From NCBI GenBank assembly GCA_963827855.1, contig CAWHBY010000002.1, positions 3,795,401-3,859,400 on the forward strand: a stretch of DNA of 64,000 nucleotides. Reading direction: 5' to 3'. Below are positions 9,061 to 18,203 of the stretch, in pieces. Numbering within the stretch: the first letter of the stretch is position 1; the number at the start of each line of letters is the position of its first letter. Under the pieces are notes generated by a model. It did not search any database. It was given only the letters and a program-made list of their open reading frames with translations, and was not told the DNA's origin. The translations under genes were made by a program, and so were the position numbers. Origin of the DNA: DTPU01 sp963827855 (lineage in GTDB: Bacteria; Planctomycetota; Phycisphaerae; Sedimentisphaerales; Anaerobacaceae).

Positions 9061-10234
9061 CGACATCTTGAGGCTCCTCGTATTGGCCCACGCTAACCGC
9101 ACTGCGGGGCCAAGGTATGTGGCGATGAACCTGATCAGGGCCTTGGCCGGCCTGGGTAGCGTAGTCCAGATTACCCCTGTGCTGCCGGTGGGGTGCGGGT
9201 ATGAGAAGGTTGTGGAAGCCTGCAACCTTACGCCTATATGGTTCGACCAGAGGAAGAACCGGCTAAGGAGGTTTCTGTTTGATACGGTCTCGCTGCCATC
9301 ACTCGTTCGCCATCGCCAGCCTGACGCTGTACTGTCACTCGGCAGCAGTGGCTTGCTGGGAATCCGAGTGCCCCAAGCCATCCTCATCCAGGATCCGCAC
9401 TTCGTATACCCTCGCCGGTACTACGGGAACATGAGCTTCATGGAGCATGTGCGTTACTCTGTGCAGCGTAGAGCACTTCGGCTGGCCTTGGCCCGTTCGA
9501 GCTTGGTCTATGGTCAGACGCCCCTCATGCTCGAGCGTATTGCCTGCACGTTCCCTCTCAGGGGACAACTCAAGATTCTGCCGAAGTGTACAGCGCCTGC
9601 AGGTGAGACCGCCTCCTCTGCCCGGACGGGTACATTTGCCGAGGCCTTGAAAGGCCATCACGGTCGCTTTCGGTTGATCTGTGTGTGCAGGTACTACGCT
9701 CACAAGAACATCGAGATCATCTGTGATGTATTTGAGCAGTGGGGCGACCTGCTGGGCGATACGACGGTATTCCTGACGATTGCCGCTAGCCAGCATCCAC
9801 ATGCGAGGACACTCCTCGATAGGATGGCTAGCAAGAACCTCCTGTCGCGGATCGTCAACCTTGGGCCTCTATCGCAGAGGGACCTTGCTTACTGTCTGGC
9901 GAACTGCGATGGCTTGCTTCTGCCGACAAAGCTTGAGTCGTTTTCGGGAGCCTATCTGGACGCAATGCAGCACGGGCTCCCAATCCTGACGAGTGATCTG
10001 GATTTCGCTCACCATGTCTGTGGGGAAGCAGCTATCTACTTTGACCCCTTTTCACCCAAGTCACTAGCTGAGGCGATTGTAGCCCTCAAATCCGATGCCT
10101 CTTTGCGTCAGCAACTTGTCGAAGCTGGAAGAGGTCGGCTTGGCCGGAACTACTCGCAGTCCTGGGAAGAAGTCGCTGCGGCAGTCGTCAGTGACCTAGA
10201 GTCCTGTGTTAGAGATGCCATCACCCAGATTTAG
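9047..10234 (+). CDS. GT4 family glycosyltransferase
   Basis: A 395-residue GT-B enzyme. The C-terminal half has the family hallmark LPTKLESFSGAYLDAMQHG followed by PILTSDLDFAHHVCGEAAIYFDP, where the Glu binds the donor nucleotide sugar. The N-terminal half carries the acceptor-side fold with VLAHANRTAGPRYVAMNL. It overlaps the preceding membrane protein gene by 14 bases and the next GT2 gene by 20 bases, so the three are likely read as one message. Donor sugar unknown. Confidence 0.82.
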   Translation: MPLNDDILRLLVLAHANRTAGPRYVAMNLIRALAGLGSVVQITPVLPVGCGYEKVVEACNLTPIWFDQRKNRLRRFLFDTVSLPSLVRHRQPDAVLSLGSSGLLGIRVPQAILIQDPHFVYPRRYYGNMSFMEHVRYSVQRRALRLALARSSLVYGQTPLMLERIACTFPLRGQLKILPKCTAPAGETASSARTGTFAEALKGHHGRFRLICVCRYYAHKNIEIICDVFEQWGDLLGDTTVFLTIAASQHPHARTLLDRMASKNLLSRIVNLGPLSQRDLAYCLANCDGLLLPTKLESFSGAYLDAMQHGLPILTSDLDFAHHVCGEAAIYFDPFSPKSLAEAIVALKSDASLRQQLVEAGRGRLGRNYSQSWEEVAAAVVSDLESCVRDAITQI

Positions 10235-11125
10235 CGTCGTTATCCCGGCCTTCAACAGCGCGCCGTCCTTGGTCGTGCGATCAACAGTGTGCTGACGCAG
10301 ACATGCCAGGACTTCGAGATCGTCGTAGTGGATGATGGGTCGGCGGACGAAACGGCTGACGTGCTGCGACACTACGCAGGGCGAATCAGGTGGATTCACC
10401 AAGCTAACCAGGGGCCCGCTGCTGCCAGGAATCGGGGTATTGCAGCCAGCCGCGGGCGATACGTAGCATTCTTGGACGCGGATGATGTATGGTACCCGCA
10501 CAAACTTGCGGAGGTCGAGAAAGCCATCACGGCCTACCCGGATGTTGGCTTGTTCTACTCGGACTACAAGGCGGTTACCTTGCGGGGGCGTCCACTACGG
10601 GTGGAGCGGTGCAGGCACATCCTGGGTGAGGGGTATTCGCATCTCCTTCTTCACAACTTCATGCAGACGTCCACAGTCGTCTGTACACGGGAGTGCTTTG
10701 ACGTGTGTGGATCCTTCTATGAACCCTTGCGCCGTAGGCAGGACTGGGACATGTGGCTGAGGATCGCCAGGAGGTTCCCTATTGCACATATTGCTTGTGT
10801 CCTTGGCGAGTACTCATGGGAACCCCTTGCCGTGGATCGTTCCCGGTTTGAGGCCGCCGCACGCCGGCACGTTATTGAACGCACATTACAGGCAGACCCT
10901 TCCCTGCCTACCCCGCGGCGTCGTCAGATCCAAGCCCGCCTGGCTTACATGGAAGGAGTGGCCCATTTGCGATACGGACGCAGAACTGCAGCTCTGAGGT
11001 GTCTTCGAGATAGTATTCATGATGAGCCACTGCGAGGCAGAAGCTACGTCTACTTGGCCTTGGCGGCCACTGGCCTAGCAGCCTATGCTCCCTGTTGGAT
11101 GAGGATCAGGCTCCGACTGTGCTAG
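10215..11125 (+). CDS. GT2 family glycosyltransferase, interrupted by one frameshift
   Basis: Starting at the ATG at 10215 the frame reads MPSPRFSVVIPAFNSAPSL and then hits a stop within 30 bases. Shifting frame near 10271 restores GRAINSVLTQTCQDFEIVVV, which joins perfectly to the GT2 consensus (VVIPAFN...LxRAIxSVLxQ). One G appears to be missing at about 10269-10273. The rest is open to 11125 and includes DDGSADET, LDADDVWYPHK and a C-terminal RRRQDWDMWLR box. Without the shift only the fragment from GTG 10289 would be made, lacking the first beta strand. The corrected product would be about 303 residues. Confidence 0.8.
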
Positions 11126-11405
11126 GGTCGTTTCCAGGTATGTTCTGGCGTTCCCGTTTAGCGTGGGAGTCTTGGTGTGTCACATGGCGGTTTGGTGGTG
11201 TTCAGAGTCCTGAATGGTTGCGATAGGCTGTGTCGTGGTCTACGAGCACTTTGCCCGGTGTGAGCCGGCATTCAATGGGATCCAGCCGTGCGACATTAGT
11301 CGGAGTGCGGATCAGATGCACGTCGTTGCGATGCCGCCATGCCTTCACCTTTTGGCTCGCGTGGGGTGAGAAGTTGGAGTATTGTCAAATGTCGACTGCG
11401 CCGGC

Positions 11406-12794
11406 ATGAGAATCGTCTTGATCATTCCTGATTCAGTAGACCTCTCTCATCTCTGTCCGGCCCGCACCCTGCGCAAGTCGTCTAATCAAGTCCCTTTGGG
11501 CCTGCTCTATGTGGCGGCAGCCGCAGAGGCCGCAGGTCACGAGGTGGTCGTTTTCGACAACTACGTTCGTGGATTGGCTTTCCAGGATGTTGCTGCGGAG
11601 GTCCTCTGTTTCGAACCTGACTGTGTGGGGATCTCTGCCACGATCATGAACATTTGGCAGGGGTATGACTTGGCCGCTCTGATCAAGACAGAACGGCCGG
11701 ATGTCGTGACGGTCTTCGGGGGCCCCCAGCCCACCATCGACCCCTACAGCACGATCCGCCGGAAGGGGGTGGATTGCGTGGTGAGGGGAGAAGGTGAGCG
11801 GGCCTTCGTAGAGCTGTTGGCCGTCCTCAATCAAGATCGTGGGGCGGCACCGTGCGTGCAGGGTGTGTTGTCTAAACGGTCGGATGGTCAGGTGTTGGAG
11901 GGGCCTTCGCCGGCCTTGATTCCATCTCTGGCAGGCTTGTCTCGACCTGCGAGGCACTTGGTCGACCTTAGGCAGTATGACCGGATCGCAAGTGGTTTGT
12001 TCACCCACCCCGTGGATGTGATGGCTACGAGCCGGGGCTGCTCCTTCCGTTGCGCCTTCTGCTCGAGCGCTGAGTACTGGAATCGGAAGTATCGAACTCG
12101 GCCGGCTGTCGAGATCGTTGATGAGATGTTGTACATGATGGAGACCTACGGCACCAGAGGGTTCTACTTTCGGGAGGACAACTTCACTCTGAGTGCGAGG
12201 CATGTGCTCGGTATATGTGATGAGATGGAGTCGCGGGGGCTCGACGTGGTGTGGGAGTGTGAGAGCCGCGTGGACACACTGTCCCGCGAGACCATGGCTC
12301 GCATGGCAGATGCGGGATGCCGGTTCATCTGGTGCGGTGTGGAATCGGGATCGCAGCGGATCCTGGATTCTGTCTGCAAGGGCATCACTGTAGAACAGGT
12401 CCTGGCCTTCTATCGCGATGCCAGAGAGACGGGAATTCGTACCGGCGCGAGTTTCATGGTTGGGATACCCGGGGAGACGGAAAAGGATGTCCAGATGTCG
12501 GCAGATCTGGCCAAGGAGATCGATGCGGACTACGTAGGGTTCTTGAGTTATGTCGCCTTACCCGGGAGTCCGCTCTACAGAAGAGTCTGCGAGGAGGGCC
12601 TCCATTGCGGCGGATGGGAAACGATCCGATTTGTCGAGACGCAACACCTGTCTCACAACCGAGTGCTCGCTCTCGAGTCGGAGTTGAACAAGCGATTGCG
12701 GTGGCACAAAGTTAGGCGGCACCCGATCCGGACCATTTCCTCGGCCATTCGGTCTAGGCTCACCAGACGAAGACGTCTCACAGTGGAGGACTGA
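11406..12794 (+). CDS. B12-binding radical SAM protein
   Basis: About 462 residues. An N-terminal cobalamin-binding Rossmann domain is followed by a radical SAM barrel with the cluster motif SRGCSFRCAFCSS (CxxxCxxC), then a C-terminal extension rich in basic residues. Features of the B12 domain are PLGLLYVAAAAEAAGHEV and FGGPQPTIDP. Such enzymes perform methyl transfers or other radical reactions on unactivated carbons, and relatives occur in lipid, hopanoid and sugar-modification pathways. Here it stands within a polysaccharide locus, so it may modify the glycan or its carrier. ATG 11406 is taken as the start; TTG 11382 would add eight residues. Confidence 0.82.
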   Translation: MRIVLIIPDSVDLSHLCPARTLRKSSNQVPLGLLYVAAAAEAAGHEVVVFDNYVRGLAFQDVAAEVLCFEPDCVGISATIMNIWQGYDLAALIKTERPDVVTVFGGPQPTIDPYSTIRRKGVDCVVRGEGERAFVELLAVLNQDRGAAPCVQGVLSKRSDGQVLEGPSPALIPSLAGLSRPARHLVDLRQYDRIASGLFTHPVDVMATSRGCSFRCAFCSSAEYWNRKYRTRPAVEIVDEMLYMMETYGTRGFYFREDNFTLSARHVLGICDEMESRGLDVVWECESRVDTLSRETMARMADAGCRFIWCGVESGSQRILDSVCKGITVEQVLAFYRDARETGIRTGASFMVGIPGETEKDVQMSADLAKEIDADYVGFLSYVALPGSPLYRRVCEEGLHCGGWETIRFVETQHLSHNRVLALESELNKRLRWHKVRRHPIRTISSAIRSRLTRRRRLTVED

Positions 12795-13706
12795 TCCGGA
12801 GACCGCACTCTTTGGCCAAGTAGAGGCAGCCGAACCTGCGCATGCAGAATGCCCGGGCAGGGTTGCGGTAGTTCTTTCGAAGCGACGGGGGTGTCTCTCG
12901 AAGGAGACTCATGGTGTACGTGAGGGTGTCATGGAGTGATCGAGCATTTGACGCGGCACGAGGCCCCCGTGGTCGTGGGCAGGAAGCTGTGATCCAGAAA
13001 CGTGAGGACACTCGCTCAGTCTCGCTGTGAGATCGAGAATGTCGGCGGGCTACTTGATCGTGGTCGAGCGTGTGTGGGGGGGGCGGTGAAGCCTAGGCCG
13101 GCGAGGCATCACACTGAGCCGGGTCATTGCTCAGGTTCTCGCACCGCAGGCTTTCAGGCCGCGAAGGGTCCCACGGTGAACTCCCGGGCGAATCGATGCG
13201 GAGCGAGTCGAGGTCGATATCTGTCCCTTGGGGGCGGGAGCGACGTCTGGATTTGGGCGGCCTTCCCTGTCCCTCAAGCCCATGGAGATGCTGGATCTGA
13301 TCGAGCGGCTGAAAACCAATCCGTTTGACGTGGAAACCCACGTCCTATGGACGTGGTCAGTGTCGGAAGCTAGGGCAGAAACGCTGAATGTGCTACTCCT
13401 GAGATTGAGTTGCTTCCGGAATCTCGAGCAAGGAGCAGCACATGAGTGGGTCCAAGGCTAACACATGGGACATGACATTCCCACCACCGTCCGGTGTATG
13501 TACCGAGTGCTGAAAGGCAACATGGCCGGGCAGGGGGCAGGCGGGCACGATGATTGGGGAGTGCCGCCCCAGACGCCGCAGAAGGATCATGTCCACCATG
13601 TTGCCACGGAACCGCGTGGTGGAAACAACCGGGTAGGTCCCCTATGGGGGCTCAAGTGAAAGCCACGCCCTATGGGCGTGGATTCTATTTCAGAAGGGAG
13701 GACCAA
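12795..13706 (+). other. Noncoding stretch with hairpin-rich 3' part
   Basis: No convincing gene was found in these 912 bases; the short open frames here look random. The part from 12795 to about 13330 shows nothing I can name. From 13338 on it contains several hairpins, listed separately. A 22-codon frame from ATG 13442 ends in TGA after ...GVCTEC and resembles nothing known to me. Confidence 0.5.
13338..13681. repeat. Hairpin-bounded segment with repeated CCTATGG apex (candidate small mobile element or structured RNA)
   Basis: Two perfect 8-bp hairpins with a TAT loop bound the segment: 13338-13356 (stems CCACGTCC/GGACGTGG) and 13663-13681 (CCACGCCC/GGGCGTGG). A shorter one with the same apex, CCCC-TAT-GGGG, is at 13639-13649. 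A longer imperfect hairpin spans 13388-13443 (outer stem ATGTGCT/AGCACAT, then CTCCT/AGGAG, then GAGATT/AATCTC). A further 6-bp stem is at 13593-13598 with 13617-13622. No transposase is present. The pattern suits a non-autonomous IS200/IS605-like palindromic element or a structured RNA. Confidence 0.5.
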
Positions 13707-14447
13707 ATGACCCCGCTCAAGCTGATGGTCAAGCGGGTGCTCCCCCGGTGGATGCTGCCGTGGTGTCGGCAGGTGTGGAGGGTCTATCTGGCATGGGGCG
13801 GCCGGATCTCCTATGCCGAAGGGGGAGAAGACTTGCTGCTGGCATCCTTGTTGGCACGAGAGGAGACAGACGGGTTCTACGTTGACGTTGGAGCCCACCA
13901 TCCCACGTGGCGATCCAATACCTACCGCTGCTATAGAAGCGGGTGGCGGGGCATCAACGTGGATCCTATCCCGGGCATGAAGAGCATGTTCGATCGCCGC
14001 CGGCCAAGGGACGTTAATATAGAATGCGGGGTAGCTAGCCAGACGGGGATGATGACCTACTATCTCTTCCAGGAGCCAGAGGTCAACGGATTCTGCCGAG
14101 AGCTGTCCAGAGAGAGGGCCTCGCGTGGAACCTTTCATCTTCTGAGCCACAGAGAGATCCCCGTAGTGACACTCAAGCAGATACTGGATGACTACCTCCC
14201 TGCAGGCGTGGACATCGACGTACTGAACGTGGACACGGAAGGCATGGACCTGGAGGTCCTCCAGTCCAATGACTGGTGCAAGTATCATCCCAGATTTGTG
14301 CTCGCGGAAATCAAAGGGGACTTAGCGGAGATGGGGTCCGATCCCATCTGTGGTTTCCTGCAGGCGCTTGGGTACCGGTTACGAGCGAAGACCGTGAAGA
14401 CGGCCATCTTCGAACACAATGATAAGACCTGTCCGAATCCGGCTTGA
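13707..14447 (+). CDS. FkbM family methyltransferase
   Basis: The start is set at ATG 13707 because AGAAGGGAGG lies directly upstream; the open frame extends further 5' but through the hairpin segment. The 246-residue protein is a SAM-dependent methyltransferase of the FkbM type: DGFYVDVGAHHP is motif I, followed by GINVDPIPG, and VLNVDTEGMDLEVL is the conserved FkbM C-terminal box. Members O-methylate sugars or polyketides, and in polysaccharide loci usually methylate a glycan residue. It overlaps the following radical SAM gene by 29 bases. Confidence 0.82.
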   Translation: MTPLKLMVKRVLPRWMLPWCRQVWRVYLAWGGRISYAEGGEDLLLASLLAREETDGFYVDVGAHHPTWRSNTYRCYRSGWRGINVDPIPGMKSMFDRRRPRDVNIECGVASQTGMMTYYLFQEPEVNGFCRELSRERASRGTFHLLSHREIPVVTLKQILDDYLPAGVDIDVLNVDTEGMDLEVLQSNDWCKYHPRFVLAEIKGDLAEMGSDPICGFLQALGYRLRAKTVKTAIFEHNDKTCPNPA

Positions 14448-15444
14448 AGCCTCCTCCGTCTGTCAGTTGCGATGTCCATCGTGCCCTACAGCGGGCACAG
14501 CGACTGATTCGGTCATTGGGAGGGGGTTTCTCGCGTTTGCCGATTTCAGGAGGACCCTGGATGAGAATGGATGGGTGTCCTGGATCGAGTTGTCCAACTA
14601 TGGCGAAATCCTCCTGAATCCCGACTTGTTGGACATACTGGAGTATGCCGATCGCCGCGGGGTCCGTCTGACGGCAAGAAACGGAGTCAACCTCAATGCC
14701 GTCGGATGTGACGTGCTCGAGGGACTCGTCAGGTACCGATTCCGGACGATGACTTGCTCCGTCGATGGTGTCACGAATGAGACTTACACCAAGTACCGGG
14801 TCAATGGGGACCTCGGTGCTGTGATGGACAACATCAAGAGAATCAACCGGCTGAAGCGGGATTACCGATCCCGCTATCCCCTTCTGACGTGGCAATTCGT
14901 GGCCATGGGGCACAACCTCCATGAGATCCCTGCAGCCAGAAGATTGGCTGAGAGTTTGGGCATGGAGTTTCACTTGAAACTCACGTGGGACGACGCGTTC
15001 TCGCCTGTGCATGACAAGGACTTGCTGAGGAGAGAAATAGGCGTCGCGTCAAGGGAGGAGTTTGCCAACAAGTATGGATCGGACTACATGCAGGGGATTT
15101 GCCATCAGTTGTGGGATCAGCCACAGATTAACTGGGATGGGAGAGTACTAGGGTGTTGCCGTAATTTCTGGGGTACGTTCGGGGGCAATGCCTTTCAGGA
15201 AGGCCTTCTGCACGCGATCACCAACGAGACGATGGACTACGCAAGGCAGATGCTTCTGGGGGACCGTGCACCAAGAGATGACATTCCCTGTGCGAGATGC
15301 CAAATCTACCGAACCATGCGAACGAGTGGCAGATGGCTCAACAGGGGTATCTCTCGGGATGCTGTCCGCGCGATCAGGAGGATAGTTCGTTGGCCCCGAT
15401 GGCGAAGGCTGGCGGAGCATCCGATGTGGCTGCGGTGGGTCTAG
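14419..15444 (+). CDS. Radical SAM protein with SPASM-like C-terminus
   Basis: A 341-residue protein. The cluster motif is CQLRCPSCP (CxxxCxxC) at about residues 15-23, followed by the usual barrel segment SWIELSNYGEILLNPDLLD. The C-terminal part has GICHQLWDQPQINWDG, then VLGCCRNFWG and IPCARCQIY, matching the auxiliary-cluster (SPASM/twitch) arrangement. Many such enzymes modify peptides, but some act on sugars. It starts inside the FkbM gene, so the two probably work together. No precursor peptide gene is recognised nearby, which favours a glycan or other small-molecule substrate. Confidence 0.78.
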   Translation: MIRPVRIRLEASSVCQLRCPSCPTAGTATDSVIGRGFLAFADFRRTLDENGWVSWIELSNYGEILLNPDLLDILEYADRRGVRLTARNGVNLNAVGCDVLEGLVRYRFRTMTCSVDGVTNETYTKYRVNGDLGAVMDNIKRINRLKRDYRSRYPLLTWQFVAMGHNLHEIPAARRLAESLGMEFHLKLTWDDAFSPVHDKDLLRREIGVASREEFANKYGSDYMQGICHQLWDQPQINWDGRVLGCCRNFWGTFGGNAFQEGLLHAITNETMDYARQMLLGDRAPRDDIPCARCQIYRTMRTSGRWLNRGISRDAVRAIRRIVRWPRWRRLAEHPMWLRWV

Positions 15445-15671
15445 TCCCGGTGAGACCAAGGTCAGGCTGCTTCAATCAGCATTGAAATTCAACCGCTCAG
15501 GGAACTGGCCGGCCATGAACGGTTGCGGATCCATACTGCCGAGAGCTCTGTGGCCGGGTCAATAGGTTAGATCCACTACTAAGGCCCCTCGCCCTCAGAT
15601 GGCGATTGCCTGATCCGTTTAAGGCGGGCGTGCACGTTCGCAGGACAGCAGGGGCGGAGAAACAAGAAACC

Positions 15672-15700
15672 GGGAGACGATCCGCAAAGGACCGTCTCCC
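15672..15700 (-). terminator. Rho-independent terminator of the minus-strand anchored-protein gene
   Basis: The stem pairs GGGAGACG (15672-15679) with CGTCTCCC (15693-15700), with an inner TCC/GGA pairing. Read on the minus strand it lies about 45 bases after the stop of the 15744-16415 gene and is followed by a T-rich run (TTTCTTGTTTC). On the plus strand the tail is only weakly T-rich, so bidirectional use is possible but less likely. Confidence 0.7.
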
Positions 15701-15743
15701 GTCCTATTTTGTGGAGACTGCCGGAGGCAGGGCGTGTAACAAC

Positions 15744-16415
15744 CTAGGAGGGCCTTCTCCCTCGCAGCCACCCGGTGACGGCTGTGCCAAGTCCAACGAG
15801 GACAAGTGCGCCGGGGACTGGGGCGTGGGGTATGCCACCGTGGGTAACCGACACATCATCGATAACCGGGCCTGCCCCACCAGCCGTCCCTGAGGTAGAG
15901 AGGAACTTCAGGATCGTTCCACTGGTGGGAGCCTGGAACGTCCACGACCGACTTTCCCACTGCATGTCATCTACCGTGCTATTCGGAGTGAAGATGAAGT
16001 CCTGCTGAGCTCCTCCGCCATCCAGTGTCGTCGCAAAGACTGTGAGGGTCTTGTCGATGGCACTGTAGTTGCGGTTTGGGTTGCCAGACATCTTGAAGGC
16101 CAGGGTGTACCAATCGCCTGCCACCGTATCGATGGTCTGCTGCGCCCAACCGATGTTGTTGCCGTTAAGGTCAAGGCTATAGCTACCCTCAACTTGCTGC
16201 CACAGTGTGCCTACCACATCTACGGCCGCAGTGCCATCGCCGCCCACAACCCACGGGCTGATGATAGTCGAACCGGGCGATAGCGGGAGGAAGTTCCCTA
16301 CAGTAGCGCCGTCTGTGTCCTCGAAGCCGCCATTGGTTATCAGGTTCGTCGGGCCTGCGTTGACTGCAACAGTTGCGACAAACAACGTCAAGGCTGCTGC
16401 TATGTGCCTTCTCAT
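15744..16415 (-). CDS. Secreted choice-of-anchor/DUF642-like protein with exosortase-type tail
   Basis: Start ATG at 16415, preceded on the minus strand by TTTTGGAGGA. The 223-residue protein has a signal peptide (MRRHIAAALTLFVATVAVNA), then a DUF642/choice-of-anchor-C-like beta sandwich opening with NLITNGGFEDTDG and including WYTLAFKMSGNPNRNY and GPVIDDVSVT. The tail PVPGALVLVGLGTAVTGWL plus a basic RGRR end is a PEP-CTERM-like sorting signal in which the usual Glu is missing. It is probably exported and processed by an exosortase not seen in this window. It is a paralogue of the next minus-strand gene upstream. Confidence 0.78.
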   Translation of the reverse strand: MRRHIAAALTLFVATVAVNAGPTNLITNGGFEDTDGATVGNFLPLSPGSTIISPWVVGGDGTAAVDVVGTLWQQVEGSYSLDLNGNNIGWAQQTIDTVAGDWYTLAFKMSGNPNRNYSAIDKTLTVFATTLDGGGAQQDFIFTPNSTVDDMQWESRSWTFQAPTSGTILKFLSTSGTAGGAGPVIDDVSVTHGGIPHAPVPGALVLVGLGTAVTGWLRGRRPS

Positions 16416-17145
16416 CTCGGTGTTCCTCCAAAACGTGCGCCCCACTCTTAGTTTGTTCTCTATGCCGCTATGATTGCGGCAGGCCTTAATTAGAGACGGT
16501 ACGGTTGCATCTTCCTTTGCGTGACAATGCACTGGGCAGCACACAGCTGACCCCCCATCCGATTCCTTAGGTCGAAAGCGGCGAGCCCCCACGCTCCTCT
16601 TTCGCCCCTCCTCCTTATTCTCCCATTGCCATTGGTCGCTCCCCGCTGCCGTGGCAACCTGCAGGATTATGTGTATTATGCTGTTTTGACTCCACAATGT
16701 CAAGCGTCCGGCAGGGAGTGAGGGAACAACGTGGATCTGCTCCATCCCATGGTCGAGTCCGAGAATGTGTGGGTGTGGTGTAAGCTGTTTATCAGACTCA
16801 ACTTAAGAGTGGCCGGCATGTGATCAGCAGCGCAGTTGTCACCTGAGGAGAACCCTCAAGTCCCGCCATGGAGGGCAAGATTTTTCCGGCTGGGAAGACC
16901 GAGGCTGAGGGAAGAAGATACCTGTGGTGGATCGATGGAAGCGAGTGGAGCCTGTCGGAGTGCTTCGGCTGAACGCGGCGTGAAGACGAGTGATGTCTGT
17001 GGAGCGTTCTCGCCTGTCGCCAGTTGCCCGGAGACGCGTGGGTGCCTGCTTGGGGCCATGCACGGATCTGATGTGGCACGAGCAGCCCACCGTCTCCGGG
17101 TAACTGGATAACAGGAGTCCTGAAGATCAGGGATGCGGACTTGGG
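16416..17145 (-). promoter_or_regulatory. Leader region of anchored-protein gene, otherwise empty
   Basis: These 730 bases separate the two anchored-protein genes. In the 5' leader of the downstream gene, 48-66 bases before its ATG, is a hairpin TGCCGC-TATGATT-GCGGCA at 16463-16481. I could not find a convincing sigma70 or sigma54 promoter by eye. The rest holds only short random frames. Confidence 0.4.
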
Positions 17146-17790
17146 CTAGACAATCCTCCTGCTTCGCAGCCAGCCCAGGACTACCGCACCCAGGCCTGTC
17201 AGAATCATGTCCCCGGGGAGTGGCACTGCCGAGACCTGCACATCGTCAAGGACCGGTCCAGAACCCATGAGCTCAACCGGGGTTGCTGATGTGAAACTGA
17301 TCTCTGACATAGTGCTGTCAGCCTGGAACGAGAGCGTGTGTGTCTCCCACATCATGTCTTGGGCCGTGTTGACACGGGTGAATGAAAAGGGCAGGTCATT
17401 CACCGGGCCAGCGGCCACCGTCATGTCCTTGGCTCCTGCGCGGCCTGGATTGCCGGACATCGCGAAGCTGAGCTCGTACCACTGGCCGACCTCTGTGGGG
17501 ATTGCCTGAGAGATGCAGCCGGGGCCGCTGCCATTGAGATCAAGGGCCTTGGTTCCCTCATAGACATTCCACGAGTCTTGCGTAACAATGTCTACCGCCG
17601 CCGTCTCAGGGCCGCTGACGGTCCAGCCGACCAAACTGGTTGCGCCTGATGGGATGGCCACGAAGCGGGCAGTCCCGATGGGGTCTGGGCTCAGTTCAAA
17701 GCTGCCGTTGACGACTAGATTGGTGGGGGCTGCGATGGCATGCAGGGCCATGGCCAGCACGATTGTCGATACACACGCGAGTCTTTTCAT
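17146..17790 (-). CDS. Secreted choice-of-anchor/DUF642-like protein with exosortase-type tail (paralogue)
   Basis: Start ATG at 17790, preceded by TTTTTGGAGGAGTGGTGAG on the minus strand. The 214-residue product has a signal peptide (MKRLACVSTIVLAMALHAIA), then a sandwich domain with NLVVNGSFELSPDP, WYELSFAMSGNPGRAG and GPVLDDVQVS, parallel to the neighbour at 15744-16415. The C-terminus PLPGDMILTGLGAVVLGWL followed by RSRR is the same exosortase-type pattern. Family proteins of this kind are surface or matrix proteins. Two copies inside an exopolysaccharide locus fit the known link between exosortases and exopolysaccharide production. Confidence 0.78.
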   Translation of the reverse strand: MKRLACVSTIVLAMALHAIAAPTNLVVNGSFELSPDPIGTARFVAIPSGATSLVGWTVSGPETAAVDIVTQDSWNVYEGTKALDLNGSGPGCISQAIPTEVGQWYELSFAMSGNPGRAGAKDMTVAAGPVNDLPFSFTRVNTAQDMMWETHTLSFQADSTMSEISFTSATPVELMGSGPVLDDVQVSAVPLPGDMILTGLGAVVLGWLRSRRIV

Positions 17791-18203
17791 CTCACCACTC
17801 CTCCAAAAAGAAGCCATACCTGTACGGTTAACTCGCCAGCCTGTCCGGTCACGCTCCGGACGGCCTTGCGAGACATCACGCAGGATGCATGGGGCGGTCT
17901 GCACGTACGTTCGCTTGCCTCGTGCGCAGACTCCCTGCGTTCAACTATGGAGACAGAAGAGGGGAGACATTCGCAAATAGCCCTGTTCAGCTCCTCCGCT
18001 TAATCTCTATTGCCACGGACTGGAAAGAGGCTGTCGTGACAACTAGCAGCCATATACCCCGTGAGGCTCTGGTTTGTCAAGGGCTTTTTGGAGAAAAAAG
18101 GGAGCAAGAATGACCCGATGGAGGCGGTGGCCGGCCTTGTTCGGCTTTCTCTGGAAGGTGGGCTCTTGCCAGTCAGGAATCGGTCGGCTATGCTGAGCGC
18201 ACT
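17791..18203. promoter_or_regulatory. Divergent intergenic region between anchored-protein gene and gmd
   Basis: This 413-base gap separates divergent genes and should hold both promoters. On the minus-strand side, 53-71 bases before the ATG, there is a hairpin GTCCGG-TCACGCT-CCGGAC at 17843-17861, which has the same stem and loop lengths (6 and 7) and nearly the same position as the hairpin before the paralogous gene. No clear -35/-10 pair was identified for gmd, and its ATG has no strong Shine-Dalgarno. Confidence 0.4.

Noticed and set aside
13338..13681. CRISPR array or group II intron at the hairpin cluster
   Set aside because: Repeats are not evenly spaced and differ in stem sequence; no Cas gene, reverse transcriptase or intron domain V was seen.
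16836..17111. Small frames between the two anchored-protein genes
   Set aside because: Several overlapping frames of similar length on both strands, none with a ribosome site or recognisable motif.
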